A stretch of DNA of 64,000 nt from Tachypleus tridentatus (Eukaryota > Arthropoda > Merostomata > Xiphosura > Limulidae): the NCBI RefSeq assembly GCF_004210375.1, contig NC_134832.1:153757592-153821591 (forward strand). The letters run 5' to 3'. A model generated the notes under the pieces. It ran no database searches. It was given only the letters and a program-made list of their open reading frames with translations, and was not told the DNA's origin. A program made the translations under genes and the position numbers. This document shows positions 46,501 to 61,500 of the stretch, in pieces (positions within the stretch are counted from its first letter, which is position 1; the number at the start of each line of letters is the position of its first letter).

Positions 46501-49500
46501 TTTCATATTTTGAAGGTTTGAATGTACATTATAAGGAATGTTTCCTGAATCTTACAAATCAAGTCTCTGGTCTATTTTATTCTTTTATCCAGAGATATTA
46601 ATCCTCACATTCCTCAGTATATTGCAAGTGCACCTTGGTACTTTGGGTCAAAAGGACCCACCTTAAAACATCAACGTCCCCAACCCGAAAAGCAAAAGAA
46701 GTTCAATGACATTGCAGAGTATTATGTTCGAGGAGAAAAGGTAAATGTTGTTTAGTTTTAACTTTTGTGACTTAAAAAATAATTATTTATTTTTGAAAGT
46801 TAGTGCTTAGAAGTTTATCATACTCCTAGGTTTGTCTGTCATGCTGAATTACCTTATAAAGTGTTTGTTGTGTAAATGCTTATACTAGAAATCATGTGGA
46901 ATATGAGAACATTTGTAGATATTTTAAACTATATTATTAACAGTTAATGGTAATTGTTGAAGTCCCACTGTTATAAATCTTTTCAAAGACAATAACCCTG
47001 ATATTTAAAGTTGCTTAAGTTTAACAGTTGTTTTAATAACTCATAAGTATGTTAATAAAATATTTTATTTTAGTATTTAGTTTGAAATATTTTGAACACA
47101 CAGTAGTGAAAAGGCTTAGTTAGAAATTGATCTAAGTATTTACAAGCATTGTTTAAGGAAAGTGATACCCTGAAAACAGAACCCATTATATTATAAACCA
47201 AATCCACTGAAGTTTACAAAGAACAAGGATTGATTAGAAGGGAAGTTCACCAGTAAGAGTTGACAGGAAAAATGCCTGTGGAACAATCTCAGAGTATATC
47301 TGGGGAAGTTTGTTTGTCTGTTGCATTATATCGACTTTGTCCATGTTTTGTAAACAGTGTATCCTTTAGTGCACGACACAGTTTTAGGGACTTACATTCA
47401 GATTGTTATTAAACTTCTTTTTGTACATGTTAGAGCAATCTGTATATGCATATATAGTGAAAGAAATTCCTTCAGAACTATTATCATTAGTTGTCAATAG
47501 GTAATTAAAATCTGCACAATAAAACAATAATGATTATAATGTAAGATTAATCTTAAAATTATTTTATAAAGTCTATTGCAATTTTTAGTTGTAACTTTGA
47601 AATCATAATGGAAATTGTCTGTGGTGATAGTTCCTCAGAGTTGGAGATATCCCATTTATCAGACAAAATCCAAATGTAGAGGAAAAGCTAGTCAGCAGTC
47701 AGAAAAATCAGTTAAGGGTATGGAGTTGAGTGCTTATACCCACAATGTCTCAACTCCTACTGTCTGCAGCCAGTTGTGGGAAAGCAGTTACCCTTAAAAG
47801 GTTTACTAATATCAAAAGTAGAAGTAAAAATATTTCTACTAAAAGTCCTACCAACTTCCACCCTTAAAAGTTCTAATAGATCCTAAAGTAGGTATAATAA
47901 TAATAATAAGTACACTTTAATAATTCTAGTAAAACTTACTCCCAGCCTCAACCATTTTCTAAAAAAAAAAAAGATGACATAATATTTGAAGTAAAATTTA
48001 AAAGATCTTACAATTATCCTAAAATGAACTGTAAACCCTTCTTCAAAATATCTGTGCAGTTCATATTCATTCGTTTTCCTCTTGTAAAATTATACAGTAA
48101 AACTCAGGAAAGCTGAGACAAGCCTAACTACTTGAAGTTAGTCTTTCCAGTCTCTATAATACTGAATAAATTTTAATGTTAGCAACTTAAAGGTAGTTAA
48201 CTGCCTCTAGTGACAAAAATACACACGTATCATTAATTTACATAGAGAGACATTCTGTAAACTGATAATTAACTTTGAAACAATGTATACTTGAGCAATA
48301 CAACAAAGTTACAGCATACGTATATGTTCTACAAACTAAGTTCTTAACAATGAAAATACCTGACATACATACGTACACTATAAATAAAATCAAATGTGTA
48401 AATAGAATCATATTATAACTCATATATGGCTAATTTTTAAAGAAGCTGGAGTTGTTTTTAGTAGGATTACTGACAGTAACTACTCAAACACAACTTTGTA
48501 TCTCAGGTGCACCTTGATAGTCTGGTGGACCTCTGAGTTCTCATCTGATTTTCTTGGAGATGTCAAAAGTCCTCTTATAGCTGCATATATAGCTTTCTGC
48601 ATTTCAAAAGATGGTGTTTCTCATGATTGGATGATGTCCAAACCTCTGTCCACCTTCTTTGTCCTCACTTCTGAAGCATTAGCAATAGCTACTCCTGATT
48701 AATTACAGGTTGCTCTCTCAGCCAGAATTTCCAGTGCTGGTGTATTTTTAGTGACGGCTATCTCATGTGTCTGTGTGTGGAGTGCTGGTTGATGTCATGG
48801 AAAAACTGTTCTACTTTGTTGATTTTTACTTTTGATGAAAACTCAAGCACATCTTTTCCAGAGGAAACAGGAGAGCACACATCATGTGGTGTTTTATTCA
48901 TTTCACTTTGCCCTCTCCTTAACTTCTATGGTTGCAGAACTCTCACTTTTTGAATCTGTCATCTGGAACACTACTGTTGAGTTGACTGGTGATATGACAT
49001 TCTGGAATTTTGTAAGCCAACCAATAGCTTCCTCCAGAGCCTTCATTGTAAAGTAACATATCAATTATTCTTAGGTTTCAAAACATGAATGTGAGGTCAG
49101 ACTTTGGAGTTATGGAAATTGAAAAAAAAAAGATCATGATTTAATAACAACATAGAGAACACTTGATTCCAGAAGAGTTAAGAATTTGATCTTAGATTGA
49201 AGATTTGTCCTGTTACTGCTTTATATATCTATGCAAATTTAAGTCACATAGGGCAAAAAAACAAGTTCATAGCAAATAGATGTTTACTGTTCCAAATAGA
49301 TACCAATTACAAACCATGAGACAGTATATTATCTTAAACAAGTTTATTCAAATATTAGTTACACATAACGTAACATTTACTAAGTTTTACTTGTGATTTG
49401 GGCATATCACTTATCATTGTTAAGTGGTGAAATAACATGAGTTATAAAACTGTCAGTTGAAGAAAAAAATGTTTTTCTTTTTCTTTTAGTGCATTGGACT

Positions 49501-52500
49501 TTGTATTATTTATTCAAGATAATTAAAAAATCACATCCAATAATCTGTTACAAGAACACAAATTAAATTTTTCTAATAAACTTGAGTTACTTTCAAAACA
49601 TTTTCTAAAAGAAAGATTAAAGAAAATACTTTTTATTGTTTTCTCAGTGAAACTGGTATAGTTTACTGGGGTTTTTTACTTCTGACCTTGTTGCTAAGTT
49701 CCAAATGATTATTGAAGTCTTGATGGGCTGGTCAGTGTTCTAACTCTTTTTTGTAATTACATGCACACAGGAAAAAACAAGTCATTAGATGCAGCTGGCA
49801 TTAAAAGGTATAGGCTCTGTTTTCTTCCTGTACCCAATTTAGATGTAGAAAACAAATCAAGAATTCAAACATAGATGTGGAATATAAATTTGAGATGTGT
49901 CTGTACTAAAATGAAACAGACATGAATATTAAGCTAAAATTTTCTTTGTCAGACAAAATTAAATCATATAAAATATGATGATGTTTGAGCCATGAACCAC
50001 TTACCCAACACAACATTAATCAGTTGTTTTTTTAACTTTGAAAAAACTGCACATTACCAGGATCATGTTCAACAAACCCATACATTTTTTAGTTCATTTA
50101 CATATATAAAAACGTGTTACACTAGCGTCTCCTGTGAGGTTAGTCTTTAAAACTACTCTGGTACTCTCTCCCCAAGCTTAGTTCTTAACTGAAAGTCTTT
50201 TAAAATGGATAAGTTGGTTATTTGTATCTTTGTTAAGACAGTAGTACTTTTGATTAGCCTTCAAAAATGTGGCCAAATATTTAAAACAATATTTGAAAAA
50301 CAAAATTACAGTTAGGTTTTTTTCAACAATGCAGTATAAAGAATTAGTGTGTGTAAGAATCTTAATAAAAATAGTTGTATATTGTTGGGAAATAAATACG
50401 TTGTAAAGAAATGACAATTTATTGAACATAATATGTGAGGCTAAGAAAATAAACCACACATTCAAATTATTCAAGTTACTTAAAACAGTATGTTTGGAAA
50501 TTAGCTGAAAGAAACAAATCTAAGAATAAATATTTAAAGTAAAGACTGTTTGTGTGGTTAAAACTAAATGTGAAATTATCACATAAAAAAGTAGGAATAG
50601 TTTAATTTTATGTGCCTTGGATACTGTAGTTCTAGTAAATTATAAACTAAGCACAAACTAAGACTGAGTGTTCTAATTTACAGCTTGGAGTAGCTTCCCG
50701 ATATAGAAAAAATGCTTGTGAGAACTGTGGAGCCATGACTCATAAAAAGAAAGACTGTGTTGAGGTGTGTAGTACATTTTCATCTAAACTTTGTGCAGAT
50801 TAATGTAGAGTGCATTAACTTGTGGTTATCATTTTGTTTTCTGCCTTGGAGCACGTGTTTGGTTTTTTGTTCATATGATCCATGAAGAATTTATGTAAAA
50901 TGTTTTTTATCTCAGGGTTATCTGAAGCTTCTGTAGACATAAGGTTTTAAATTTTTTGGAATGTGATAACATTTTGTTGTATTTTATCAATTGATGATGT
51001 TATCTGATGGATAAATATAGAGAAATAAATTGTTAATGTTTTTATACTATCCATCTTGCCACAGTCATCTTTTACTGCTCAGTCCACAAGGTTTTTTATG
51101 ACTTTCAAAATTGAATTGAAACTACTGTTTGTTTATGTTATATCAGTTATTGTAGCTAATAATCCATATCTTAATAGTATACAAGTTTTGTGTTCTTAAT
51201 TTTAAAAAAGCAACATTAAAAAAAACAACTGAATTCCACCTAGTGTGAGAAATGTGAATTTTTTCTCTAGGCATCCTCTTTAATTTATTCATCACCTTTC
51301 CAATTAGTAAAAAATTTAAAATCAGTTACTAACTATAGTATTATTACTTAGACAAAGTATAATTTTCTTAATGACAAGAAATGCACTTGAAACAAACTAC
51401 AAAACCTTACACTGCTGCATACCATATGTTCCTGACATTAACGAAAAATAACAACATTTGGGAAAACTTACAACATAACATGACATTCCAGTAAACACCA
51501 AAATTATTCAAACACCAGGTACAAAACTAAAGTTCATACTATGTAAAAACTACACTGACAAACACAACATCAACATAATTTATAAAATACAATGCAACAA
51601 CTGCTATGATTTCTGTATTGGAGAAAGAAGTAGAGAAATGAAAATCAGATTTAAAGAACACAAACAAGCACCTTCACACATATTTGAACACTGCAACTCA
51701 AATATATGTGACATAACCATAGAAAACATCCAGAAACTAAGTGGATAATCAAATATAAACAAATGCAAAATCAGAGAAGCTCTACTTATACAACAACTAA
51801 AACCAAATTAAACCAATATAAAGGAACACCTTTTTACCTATATTAATTAATAACCTAACTTCCAACTGCAACGCCTTCTACAATCTTGTACCCATTTATT
51901 CTCTTGTCCATAAACGTGCCCAGCAACAGTCAGTTGCAAACTCTCTTTGTTAACCTGAAGATGACCTAGGAAGGTCCAAATGTTGTTTTCTGCTTATCGA
52001 TAAGTGTTTGTACCCATACCAGCTGTTCTGAGACGTACAATTTTCTTAGTCTTCTATCTTATTTGGTTACAGAGCCATCAAATTAAACCTCCTCTTGCAA
52101 CAACCACTTATCACATCCTCTCTTTCAGGATTTGTTAATAGTTCTGTCTTGCATTTAACACTGAATTATTTATAATAAAACAGAAAGCCAAGATTTTAAT
52201 CTATTAAATGACTTGTTATATAACATTGTGTTTCATTCCAGTAGGAAATATATTAACTAGTTTGATGAATTTGTAACAGCTCTTGTTTCACAATAAGTAA
52301 GCCAAAAAAATGATTATGTTTATGGGACTTTGTTTGGTATTTAATGTTGTTATTCTGTGTTTTTTGTTTCACTATTTAATGAAATGAAAGTTATTTAGTG
52401 TACAATTACCATCAGTATAAAAAGTAGGGTTAAGTGTTATTGGCAGGGGACAATAAAAACAAAAGCCCAGATAAATACCTTATCTCCTGTTTTTCATGTA

Positions 52501-55500
52501 TATTTTATATTTATTATTGTAAAAGTAAAGTAAAAAAATAGTAATCTCTAAGTTATTTAAGGTTAGAATAGGTAAAATTAATAATAATATAATAAAAGAT
52601 TTTCATGAGCCACCAAAAGAAAAACAAATCGATCTAAATTACACCTTTTTTTTCTTTCAAGAATACTTCAAATTGTAACATTGAAACTACATTTGTTTAT
52701 CTTATGCAACTTTAAACTTGTAGCAGTATACATCTATTTATAATTAAATGTTATTGTTTTGTTGTCCTTTGAACTGTGTGTAACTGCTATTAGCACCATT
52801 ATAAGTTGTAAGTCACTTAAGGAATGTGCAGCTCATGTTACACTATTTGATTACATTACTTGCAAGCTGCTCAAGTGCGTGCTTTGTGAAATATTTTTAT
52901 TATAGTATTATTATTTATTTTACCTAATCTAACACTGATTAACCTAAAAAGATCCCTATTTTTACAGTTTAGTTAATTTATAATAGATGAAGAATAAATA
53001 TGAAAAACAAGAAATAAAGTACTTACCTAATGTTCTTTTTTCTTGCTGTTGGTTGTCAAAGACACTTAACCATACTTTTGTTTATACTTGTGATAGTAAT
53101 GCACTAAATATTTATTATTTAATCAAATAATGTGACAAAGAACATATAATAATAACATGTAAAAAAGCAAATTGTAAATAACACAGAAGTAAAGGTGAGA
53201 GAGAACCATAAACAAATCCTGAAAGAGAGAATGTGGCAGGAGACGTGTGGTTTTCTATTGATAGCCCTGTAACCAGACGAAATTGAAGACTATAAAAATT
53301 ATGGTTTGTCTGAACAATGATAATTTTATAGTGAGTAATTTATGTTTAATTTTTTACTCTTTGAAGATGGTAATGGATAAAATGGAGAAGGGATGCCTAG
53401 AGAAAATGTCACCTTTCTCAAACTAGGGTATATTAAGTATTTTTTTAAATATTGTCTTATAAAGTGAAGAATTTGTAGGCTATTAAAATGTGAATTATTA
53501 GCTTCATTTTTATTCTATACTAATCAGTATAACATAATCAAGAAATATTTTAATTAAATTTTGAATGTTACTAAAATCTCTTAACATGAGAAACAAAGGA
53601 TATTTATGGTGATAGGTTTAAAGAAACAAGTTTGACATTAAATATTTCATTTTTTTTGAAACTAGAAGTCTTTAAGAAAGTTCCTGTAAAGTGTCAAACA
53701 ATTTCATTTACTAGTTTTATTTTTGGAATGAAATTTGACAAGAACTATATTATGTACTCGCAATGTAAGGAAGCTGCAACTAAGGGTTAATGTCTGTATC
53801 TTCGTCTTATTTTCTTATGGTCATCAGTATTCTGACATTCTCTAACTTGACCATGTGCCTCACGAGGGGACCACGTGTTCACACCTGTTTCTCTTCCTTC
53901 TATTATTCTTTTCTGTCTTTTTACTTGAATTATAATTGTTCCTTCTATCCTGTCTGTATGCTGTGTTGTTATTTGGCCCACACTTCTTCCTATCATGGTT
54001 TCTAGCCCCTTGGATTACTTCATCCACTTTTATTCTTTCTGCTATTATCCTTTTAAAGTGGTACAGGGAACTCATCTGTGTTCTTTATTTGATGAGTATT
54101 TATGTTGGTGATTCTAGGCTTTCTTCCATCGAATTAGTCACCTTACACACACACATTGTCCATTGAAAGTAATTATGGACAACACCTTATTCCTTTGATG
54201 TATGCTATCTCCATCATTTAGACACTTTTTCTTTGGTGGACAATGGACTATATCCAGTAACTTTTTTCCATACATCTTATTGTCCCTTACTGGGTAAGCT
54301 CTTTTTTCTTTATTTTATTTTTACAAGACCATTTTGTACCTAACAGGATTCCATTTAATGGAAAGTGTTGCCTGCCAGTTTATACTTAACCAAAAATCCA
54401 CACAGTGTGAGGCCATCTTGATCTGGTACAGTGCTCATCAGTGAGGTGGGTTGTTTCACAAGATCACTTGAAATATCCTTTATCCTAAACAGGGCCCAAT
54501 CCAGATCAGCCACTCATGAACTGTTATTAGTAAAGCATCCTTCATACCAAGTACAAACTCTATTGCTGATCTGCTTTTAAAAATATGGTTTTGCACTGTC
54601 TTATGTATATGAGCTCTTCTAGGTTCTCCATGTGCTCTCAGTTCCCCCGTTTATCTCTAATAGAGCATGGGAGCTCTTATCACTTAACACTGCTAACTGC
54701 TATGGTGATGGATCATGGAAACTGTGCATTATATTTTCCTCCCATTGTATGAACGCTTTCCATTCTTTAGGAGGAAATAGTGTACCCTGGTATGGACAAG
54801 ACAGTCTTCCAGAGGTATGCCACTGTCCTTTTTCATGGAATATGGTGTTACACTCCATGAATTCCCATTGGATGCTACCATAAGGGGACTCATTATTGGA
54901 TCAGCTTGAGAAGGGCATGCTTCTTAATTAATGCTTGCAAGTTTTGAAAATTATGTATTTTAATTTTAAAATGAATAATGATTGTTATATTGAGTATTTG
55001 ATATTTAATAAACTGTAACACTTATGATTTTTTATTCTAATAAAGCTACAATCTGCATTCATTTTATGGTCAGTTGGCCTTAAGTGTTTTAATTTTTTTA
55101 TTTATTCAGCGACCAAGAAAAGTCGGTGCTAAGTTCACATCAGAAGACATTGCTCCAGATGAAGTACATCTTCCCAATTTATCCTTAGATTATGATGGGA
55201 AACGTGATAGATGGAATGGTTTTGATCCATCATGTTATCAGGCCATTGTGGACGAATATGCTAAAGTAGAAGAGGTTGGAAAACACTATGATTTTCATTA
55301 AAGTAAAGATAATTTATCAAAATTATAATAGTGTGATCCAGAAGAGAATTATTGAAACAATTAAACAGTGAGTGTAACATGAAAATATATATGTTCATAT
55401 TAAATGACAAAATCACAACTACAATCGGTTGAAAACTGCACATTTAGCTGACAAGCGTTCTTTAATAATACAACAGGAATTTCAGAATAAGTTAGCATAC

Positions 55501-58500
55501 ATTATGTAAATGATACATGAAAAAGCTAACTTGTAAAGACATGTCTTCATGCAAAATATGGGTATTTAATTTTTAAGTTTTTTGTGATTTTATTTTTAAT
55601 TAACTTAGTGTATGTGTGTGTGTATATAAATTTAAGCTGTGTTATATTTATGCTGAAATAAAGTTAATAAAATTACTGTTAATTTTTCAAATAAAGAAAT
55701 ATTGGTCATATTGTATGAATAAAATTATCACATACAGTATTGTGCAGAAGTGTTAGGACAAGAGAATAGTATCTTTTTTCTATTTCATAATCTAATTCTT
55801 CCATAGAATGTAAATTTCAATGTTATGGCAATGCTTCACTGATCCTTATTGACAATTGAATGAGCCAGTTTAGAATCCCCATATTCTTGTAGTGAGGGCA
55901 TGTCATAAGGGTTCATCTGCTTGAATGAACATACTGATAAAATATAAGGTGTGAAATAACTATCCTGGTACCACGTGCAGTGTGTGAAAGAAGCTAGTGT
56001 GTATATCATGTGAAACAGTGAAAGAATATAGAATGTTTAAAGTACTCCTGTTTATTGACCTCACTGAGGTTAACTTACAAGTTTGTAAGGCAGAATGTTA
56101 AGTTTGAAAAAATTAAGTATCACATGACTTAACAAGTGTAGCAGTAGTTGGCTGATTATTTATTCTAATGACAAAGGTACTAAAGAAGTTTCAAAGTGCA
56201 GGAAACTGAGATTTTGTTGGTTTTAATGCTATGTTGAAAAGCCCTTAATTATTCAATATTACAAATCACAACATATTTTTCAACAGTCAGTGTATTTTGC
56301 CAGCTATACCTAACACTAGAAATGAAGTGATTAAATACTTCCTTACAATTAACAGAAGGCTTGTATTATTATTTGTATGATCAACACCGTATATTTGGTG
56401 AAAACATGATTGTTCAAGCAAAATAAGAGTTGTCCATTTCACTTCCCTTCTATTTTGAATCAGAAAATAAAATGTATAATATTAAAATACTCATGCTAGC
56501 ATATTGTTTATGTATACATTTGTTTTGTACATTTAAAATTTTGTTCTTGTTTCACAGGGCTTACAAATTTAGTAATGATATTCTGGTGTTCAAAATATTA
56601 TGCCATTTAATTTAGGAGAATTTTGTCTCTCACAATCAAACTATGGTTTGAGAAAACTTGTATTTTGGTAATATAAGGTTTAGCCATAGCTTTTTACATG
56701 TTTCTTGAAAGTATTACTGGTTACAATGTGATTTCTCCAGTTTTTAGTATTAGAGTAAGATAATTTATTATGTATTTTTTCAGTTAAATACAAAAAAGCT
56801 TGAGAGGTGTTCAGATAGATGTCATTCAAGTGTATAAATTCATACTTCTAGGCAAAACGAGAACAGAAGGAAGAACGTTTGAAACAAGATCTCTTGTCTG
56901 GAGAGATTACAGTGATCAGAGAACAGGTATTTATTTAATATTATCAGAATAATTGTAGAGATAGCAGGTGATTCTCTGGATATCAGAATAATGAAACAAA
57001 ACTTATATAGAGGCACATAATTTGGTATTTTGATTTCCTGATATAAAATCGTCTAACACTGGAGAAGTGAAGCACACATTTAAAAGCTGTTAGTTTATTC
57101 ATATAGTATACTGATGAGAATTATATGCAATAGATTTCTTTAATGTTGAAATAGGCTACCCTTCATGAAACATTTGACTTGTATGTCACATATGGTTACC
57201 TTTTCACTATTTTTATGAGATCTTAAAATTTACAAGTCACATTTTTCATGAAGAAGAGTATCTTATTTCAACATTAAGGAAATCTATTGCACATAATTCT
57301 TGTTTAGTTCAGGAAATCTATTGCACATAATTCTTGTTTAGTTCAGGAAATCTATTGCACATAATTCTTGTTTAGTTCAGGAAATCTATTGCACATAATT
57401 CTTGTTTAGTTCAGGAAATCTATTGCACATAATTCTTGTTTAGTTCAACTCGTCATCCAGATAGAACATTTGACGTCAAGAATATTAATTCATAAAAATG
57501 TTGTTGTAAATTTTGTTCTGTAAAGTTTAGCCCATACCTGTTTGTTTTCAGCAGAGATGAGTTATGAGCATGAAAGTGAGCATTTTGTATGTGTATAGAA
57601 ATATGTCTTATTGTATATCATTTACTAGCACTCTTCCTTTATGTCTGTAACAGTACTACCAACTTTCACTCAAAGCCATCTCGGCCTCACTTCGCTCTCT
57701 TTACTATCGACTTTCAGTATCTTATTCATATGGGGAATTTCTTCACCTCACTCGAACCCAGCCTTCTTCGTTTTGGTTCCAGGATATGGAACAGGCAGTC
57801 TCTCTTTTTGGGATTGTAGACTTCTCTGAAGTTCTACTCCCCTTAAGTTAGCTGCACCTGCATTCCTTTTATTGGATGTTTCTTGTCTAGTAGAACTTTT
57901 CCCAACATACTTTGGACTGTTTTTCTACCTGGGATCAAGGCTGCCGTGCTTGGTGGCTCAACAGGGAGTCGACTGTGATGGGATTTCCACTCCTCTGCCT
58001 TGTACCAAGTCTTGTTTATTTACATATACTTCCTTGGGGGCTTTCCTCAATATCTCAGAGATTTTGATGTGGTGATCAGTTGAAGTAGCTATTCTCCATT
58101 TCTGTATCCTGGAACCTCTGTAGTATATCCTTTAGTTCCTGTTGAGGTGGGTTAAAATCCATATCTCTTTTCAGAATCTGGATATGTACTTGACCACCAA
58201 CCACAACATGACACATTCCAGGAGTTATGAATCTTGTGGCTGATTGCTTATCAAGTCCCAACCAGGTTCTCCCCATGAGAGTGGTCTCTTCATCCTCGGT
58301 TTTTCCTATGGCTGTATTCGTAACTGGGATATATGTATATGTATGAACTTCTAACTCACTGAAATATCAAACTTCCTTCCTGCAGTTCCTCACCTCTGGG
58401 GGTGAATGTTTTCAGTCCAGATTGGAGAGGTTAAGTGTTCCCAGTTTGTTAGGTGAAATAGGTGCAATGAATAGATTTTATTGGGAACTCTCTACTTCTA

Positions 58501-61500
58501 TGCACTTTGAAGGAAGCTAGTAGTGAGGATGTTCAAGTTGTATGTAGAGTTTGTAGGATGGATGAAAAGTTGGAGGCTATCCTAACTAAAGTTGAGAAAA
58601 TAGACAAAGAGAAGTATAAACTGTGAGAAATGATGGCTGGACTTCAGGAGGAGCTTAAGTTGAAGTATAAACAGTGAGAAATGATGGGGCTGGACTTCAG
58701 GAGGAGCTTAAGTTGAAGTATAAACAGTGAGAAATGATGGCTGGACTTCAGGAGGAGCTTAAGTTGAAGTATAAACAGTGAGAAATGATGGGGCTGGACT
58801 TCAGGAGGAGCTTAAGTTGAAGTATAAACAGTGAGAAATGATGGCTGGACTTCAGGAGGAGCTTTAGTTTTTACATGTAAGGAAGTCATCAGCTAAGATT
58901 AACAATGAGATTCACAAAGGGTAGTATTAAAGTATTTGTAAAGACCCTATTCTATTGAGCAACAAGTTTTAGCCCTTGGTTTATGTAGACGAGGAAGTAT
59001 TGGAGGGTGTGAAAACAGAATGAATAATAAAGGATATGCAATATGAACTTAAGGAGGTTATAGTTACAGGTGATTCTAATATGTCATATAGATAAAATAG
59101 TCTGTAGGGTAAATAGGGAGAGAAGAGTTAGATTATGATACTCTGGGGCACAAGTGGAAGACAACTGAAAGAACAAGAGAGATAATGAAGGGGACTGGAA
59201 ATGATGCAGATTTTCTTGTGCATCTAGGGGCTGACAGTATATGGAACAGTAACTCAGAGGAGCTAATTAATAAGTACAAGGGGTTGATAAAATCATTTAG
59301 AGATAAAGGCTGTAATGTCAGGGCTACTGTCAAGAATTAATTGTGGAGATGATATTTTGAGTAGGGCTAAATGCTGGACTAAAATTAATATGTAAGGTTA
59401 GCTGGTTGGACTTGTAGGATCGGTTCATTGGTAGGAGGAAATGGATGGTTTACACATAAGTAGTAAAGAGTCTGACATGTTTGCAAGAGCTATTAACTCA
59501 GCTCTAAGGAAAGTTTTAAATTAAGACTAGATAGTGGTGAGAGCAAAGATAAACTAAATTAAAAGGTAGAGGAAAGTTTAACATAGGAAATAAGTATAAA
59601 AATCATAAGGATCGGCTTAACTGTTACTATAGTAATGCTGGAAGTGTAAGAAATAAAATAGATAACTTTATGGCACTTGTAGGAAACAAAGATTTAGATA
59701 TAATGGGAATAACTGAAACATGGTTAAATGGAGATGATTTTGATGACAGAAGTTCCTTTGAAACACATGGTTACAGATTATTTAATAGGAACAGAGAAGT
59801 AAAGAGAGGGAAAGAAGTGACTCTGTATGTAAAGTATTCACTATTTTAACTAGTCTTCTATTAACAATCGCAGTTTATCTTATGTGGAGAAATGATTATG
59901 GATAGTAATAAAATACATTTATTTAGGGGTGTTCAACTGTTTAAAATAACAGTGTTTTCTAGTTTCTCACAGTTGTATGTATAATAACTTTTAATAGTTG
60001 AGATTTGTATTTGCAAATGGATCATGACAGCAAAACCTGCAGGTTTAATTGCTGTTTTAATGTTTCTTTTAAAATAAACAAATAAAACATACTAACACAG
60101 TACTAATGCAGGAAGGAATTTAAAAATGGCTGCTGGGTCAAAAGGGTTAATACTGTGTCACAATATTTTATTACGTTTACTCCTGTTGATGTTTGGATAG
60201 GAGGAACCTTGAAAGTTACTGTGACAAATAAAATCATTTAAAACAGGGAATATAAAGCTTATTGTATGTACCAAAAGTTGTACTCTACTGTAGTTTAACA
60301 AACAGTAGCACACTACTACATTTCACAATATTATCACATAATAACATTCTTTGTTTTTTTACCAATGTTATGCCATTGTTGTATTTAATGTTTTTGTGTC
60401 TAATAGAATAATGACGTGGATAGTGATCTGGATGATGATGAAGAAAAATATGCTGATAATGCTGACATGCCTGGAACCAAAGTCGACAGCAAACAGAGAA
60501 TTACTGTTCGAAACTTGCGAATTCGTGAAGATATTGCTAAGGTATGACTTGTGAAACTGTAGAACTGTTTCCAAGGATGTTTTTTTGAATTTTTCTATTT
60601 TCACTCTTTGGGAGAAAATTACAGTAAATGTAAAAGAAACTTTGTTACAGAAATAACATGTTTTTAGTGAAATAAAATATATCAAGTGTCTAAGTTGTTT
60701 GGATGGAAAGATATATGTGTTTGTGTATTAAACTATTCCTAGATTCTCTGTAAAATTCTTTATACAAGTTGAAACTAAAATACATTAATTTTAAGAAACT
60801 AAATTCTGATCTTGAGTGTAATGATAGAAAGTTTTTATGATTATACATTTAGTGTTAATTGAAAATAAAATTGATAAACTGAAGTTTTTTATGTGGTTAA
60901 AATATTTCAAAATACTTTATTAGTTACAGATTTTTAGTTTAGTAGAGTTGAAATGTAATAGTATTTTAACTAAGTTGCTGAAATTAGAAGTTTTACATTT
61001 TACTGTAGGTTATGATGTGGGCTTTTTTTCCTTATGTTTTCTGACATTTAGTGAAATATTTAAAACAAAATTGGAATTGATGTAGCCACGAAGCATCAAA
61101 AAGTTTAAATATTTCATTCTTTACTAAATTAAATATTATTTGAAATGATAACATTGGTCTGGTAGTTTCCTAGATGTTAAAACAATTTAGCATTTGTAAA
61201 ACGAAGTTCTACAAAATAATGTAGGTTAATATACGATCAAGGAAAAGTCAACTACAGCTTTTGTTTGTTATCATTAAATTATGACAGTGAATGTCTAATA
61301 ATGAGTTTAAGACTGTCTGATTAAGTTGGAATAGTAGAAATACCAAACTGTGTGTCAGTTTTAGAAGGATTTGCAATGGGTATCCTTTTGTTTTTATCAA
61401 TATTTCAACAATAATTAAGGCTTATAAAACATATGGACATATTTGTCTGTTTGTTTCTTGTCTATTATTTTAGAAGCTTATTGTATGTGTTGTCTAATGT

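Noticed and set aside
60368-60685. 105-codon minus-strand ORF over SLU7 exon 6
   Set aside because: Antisense of the exon and flanking intron, matching the shadow ORF at 1496-1780.
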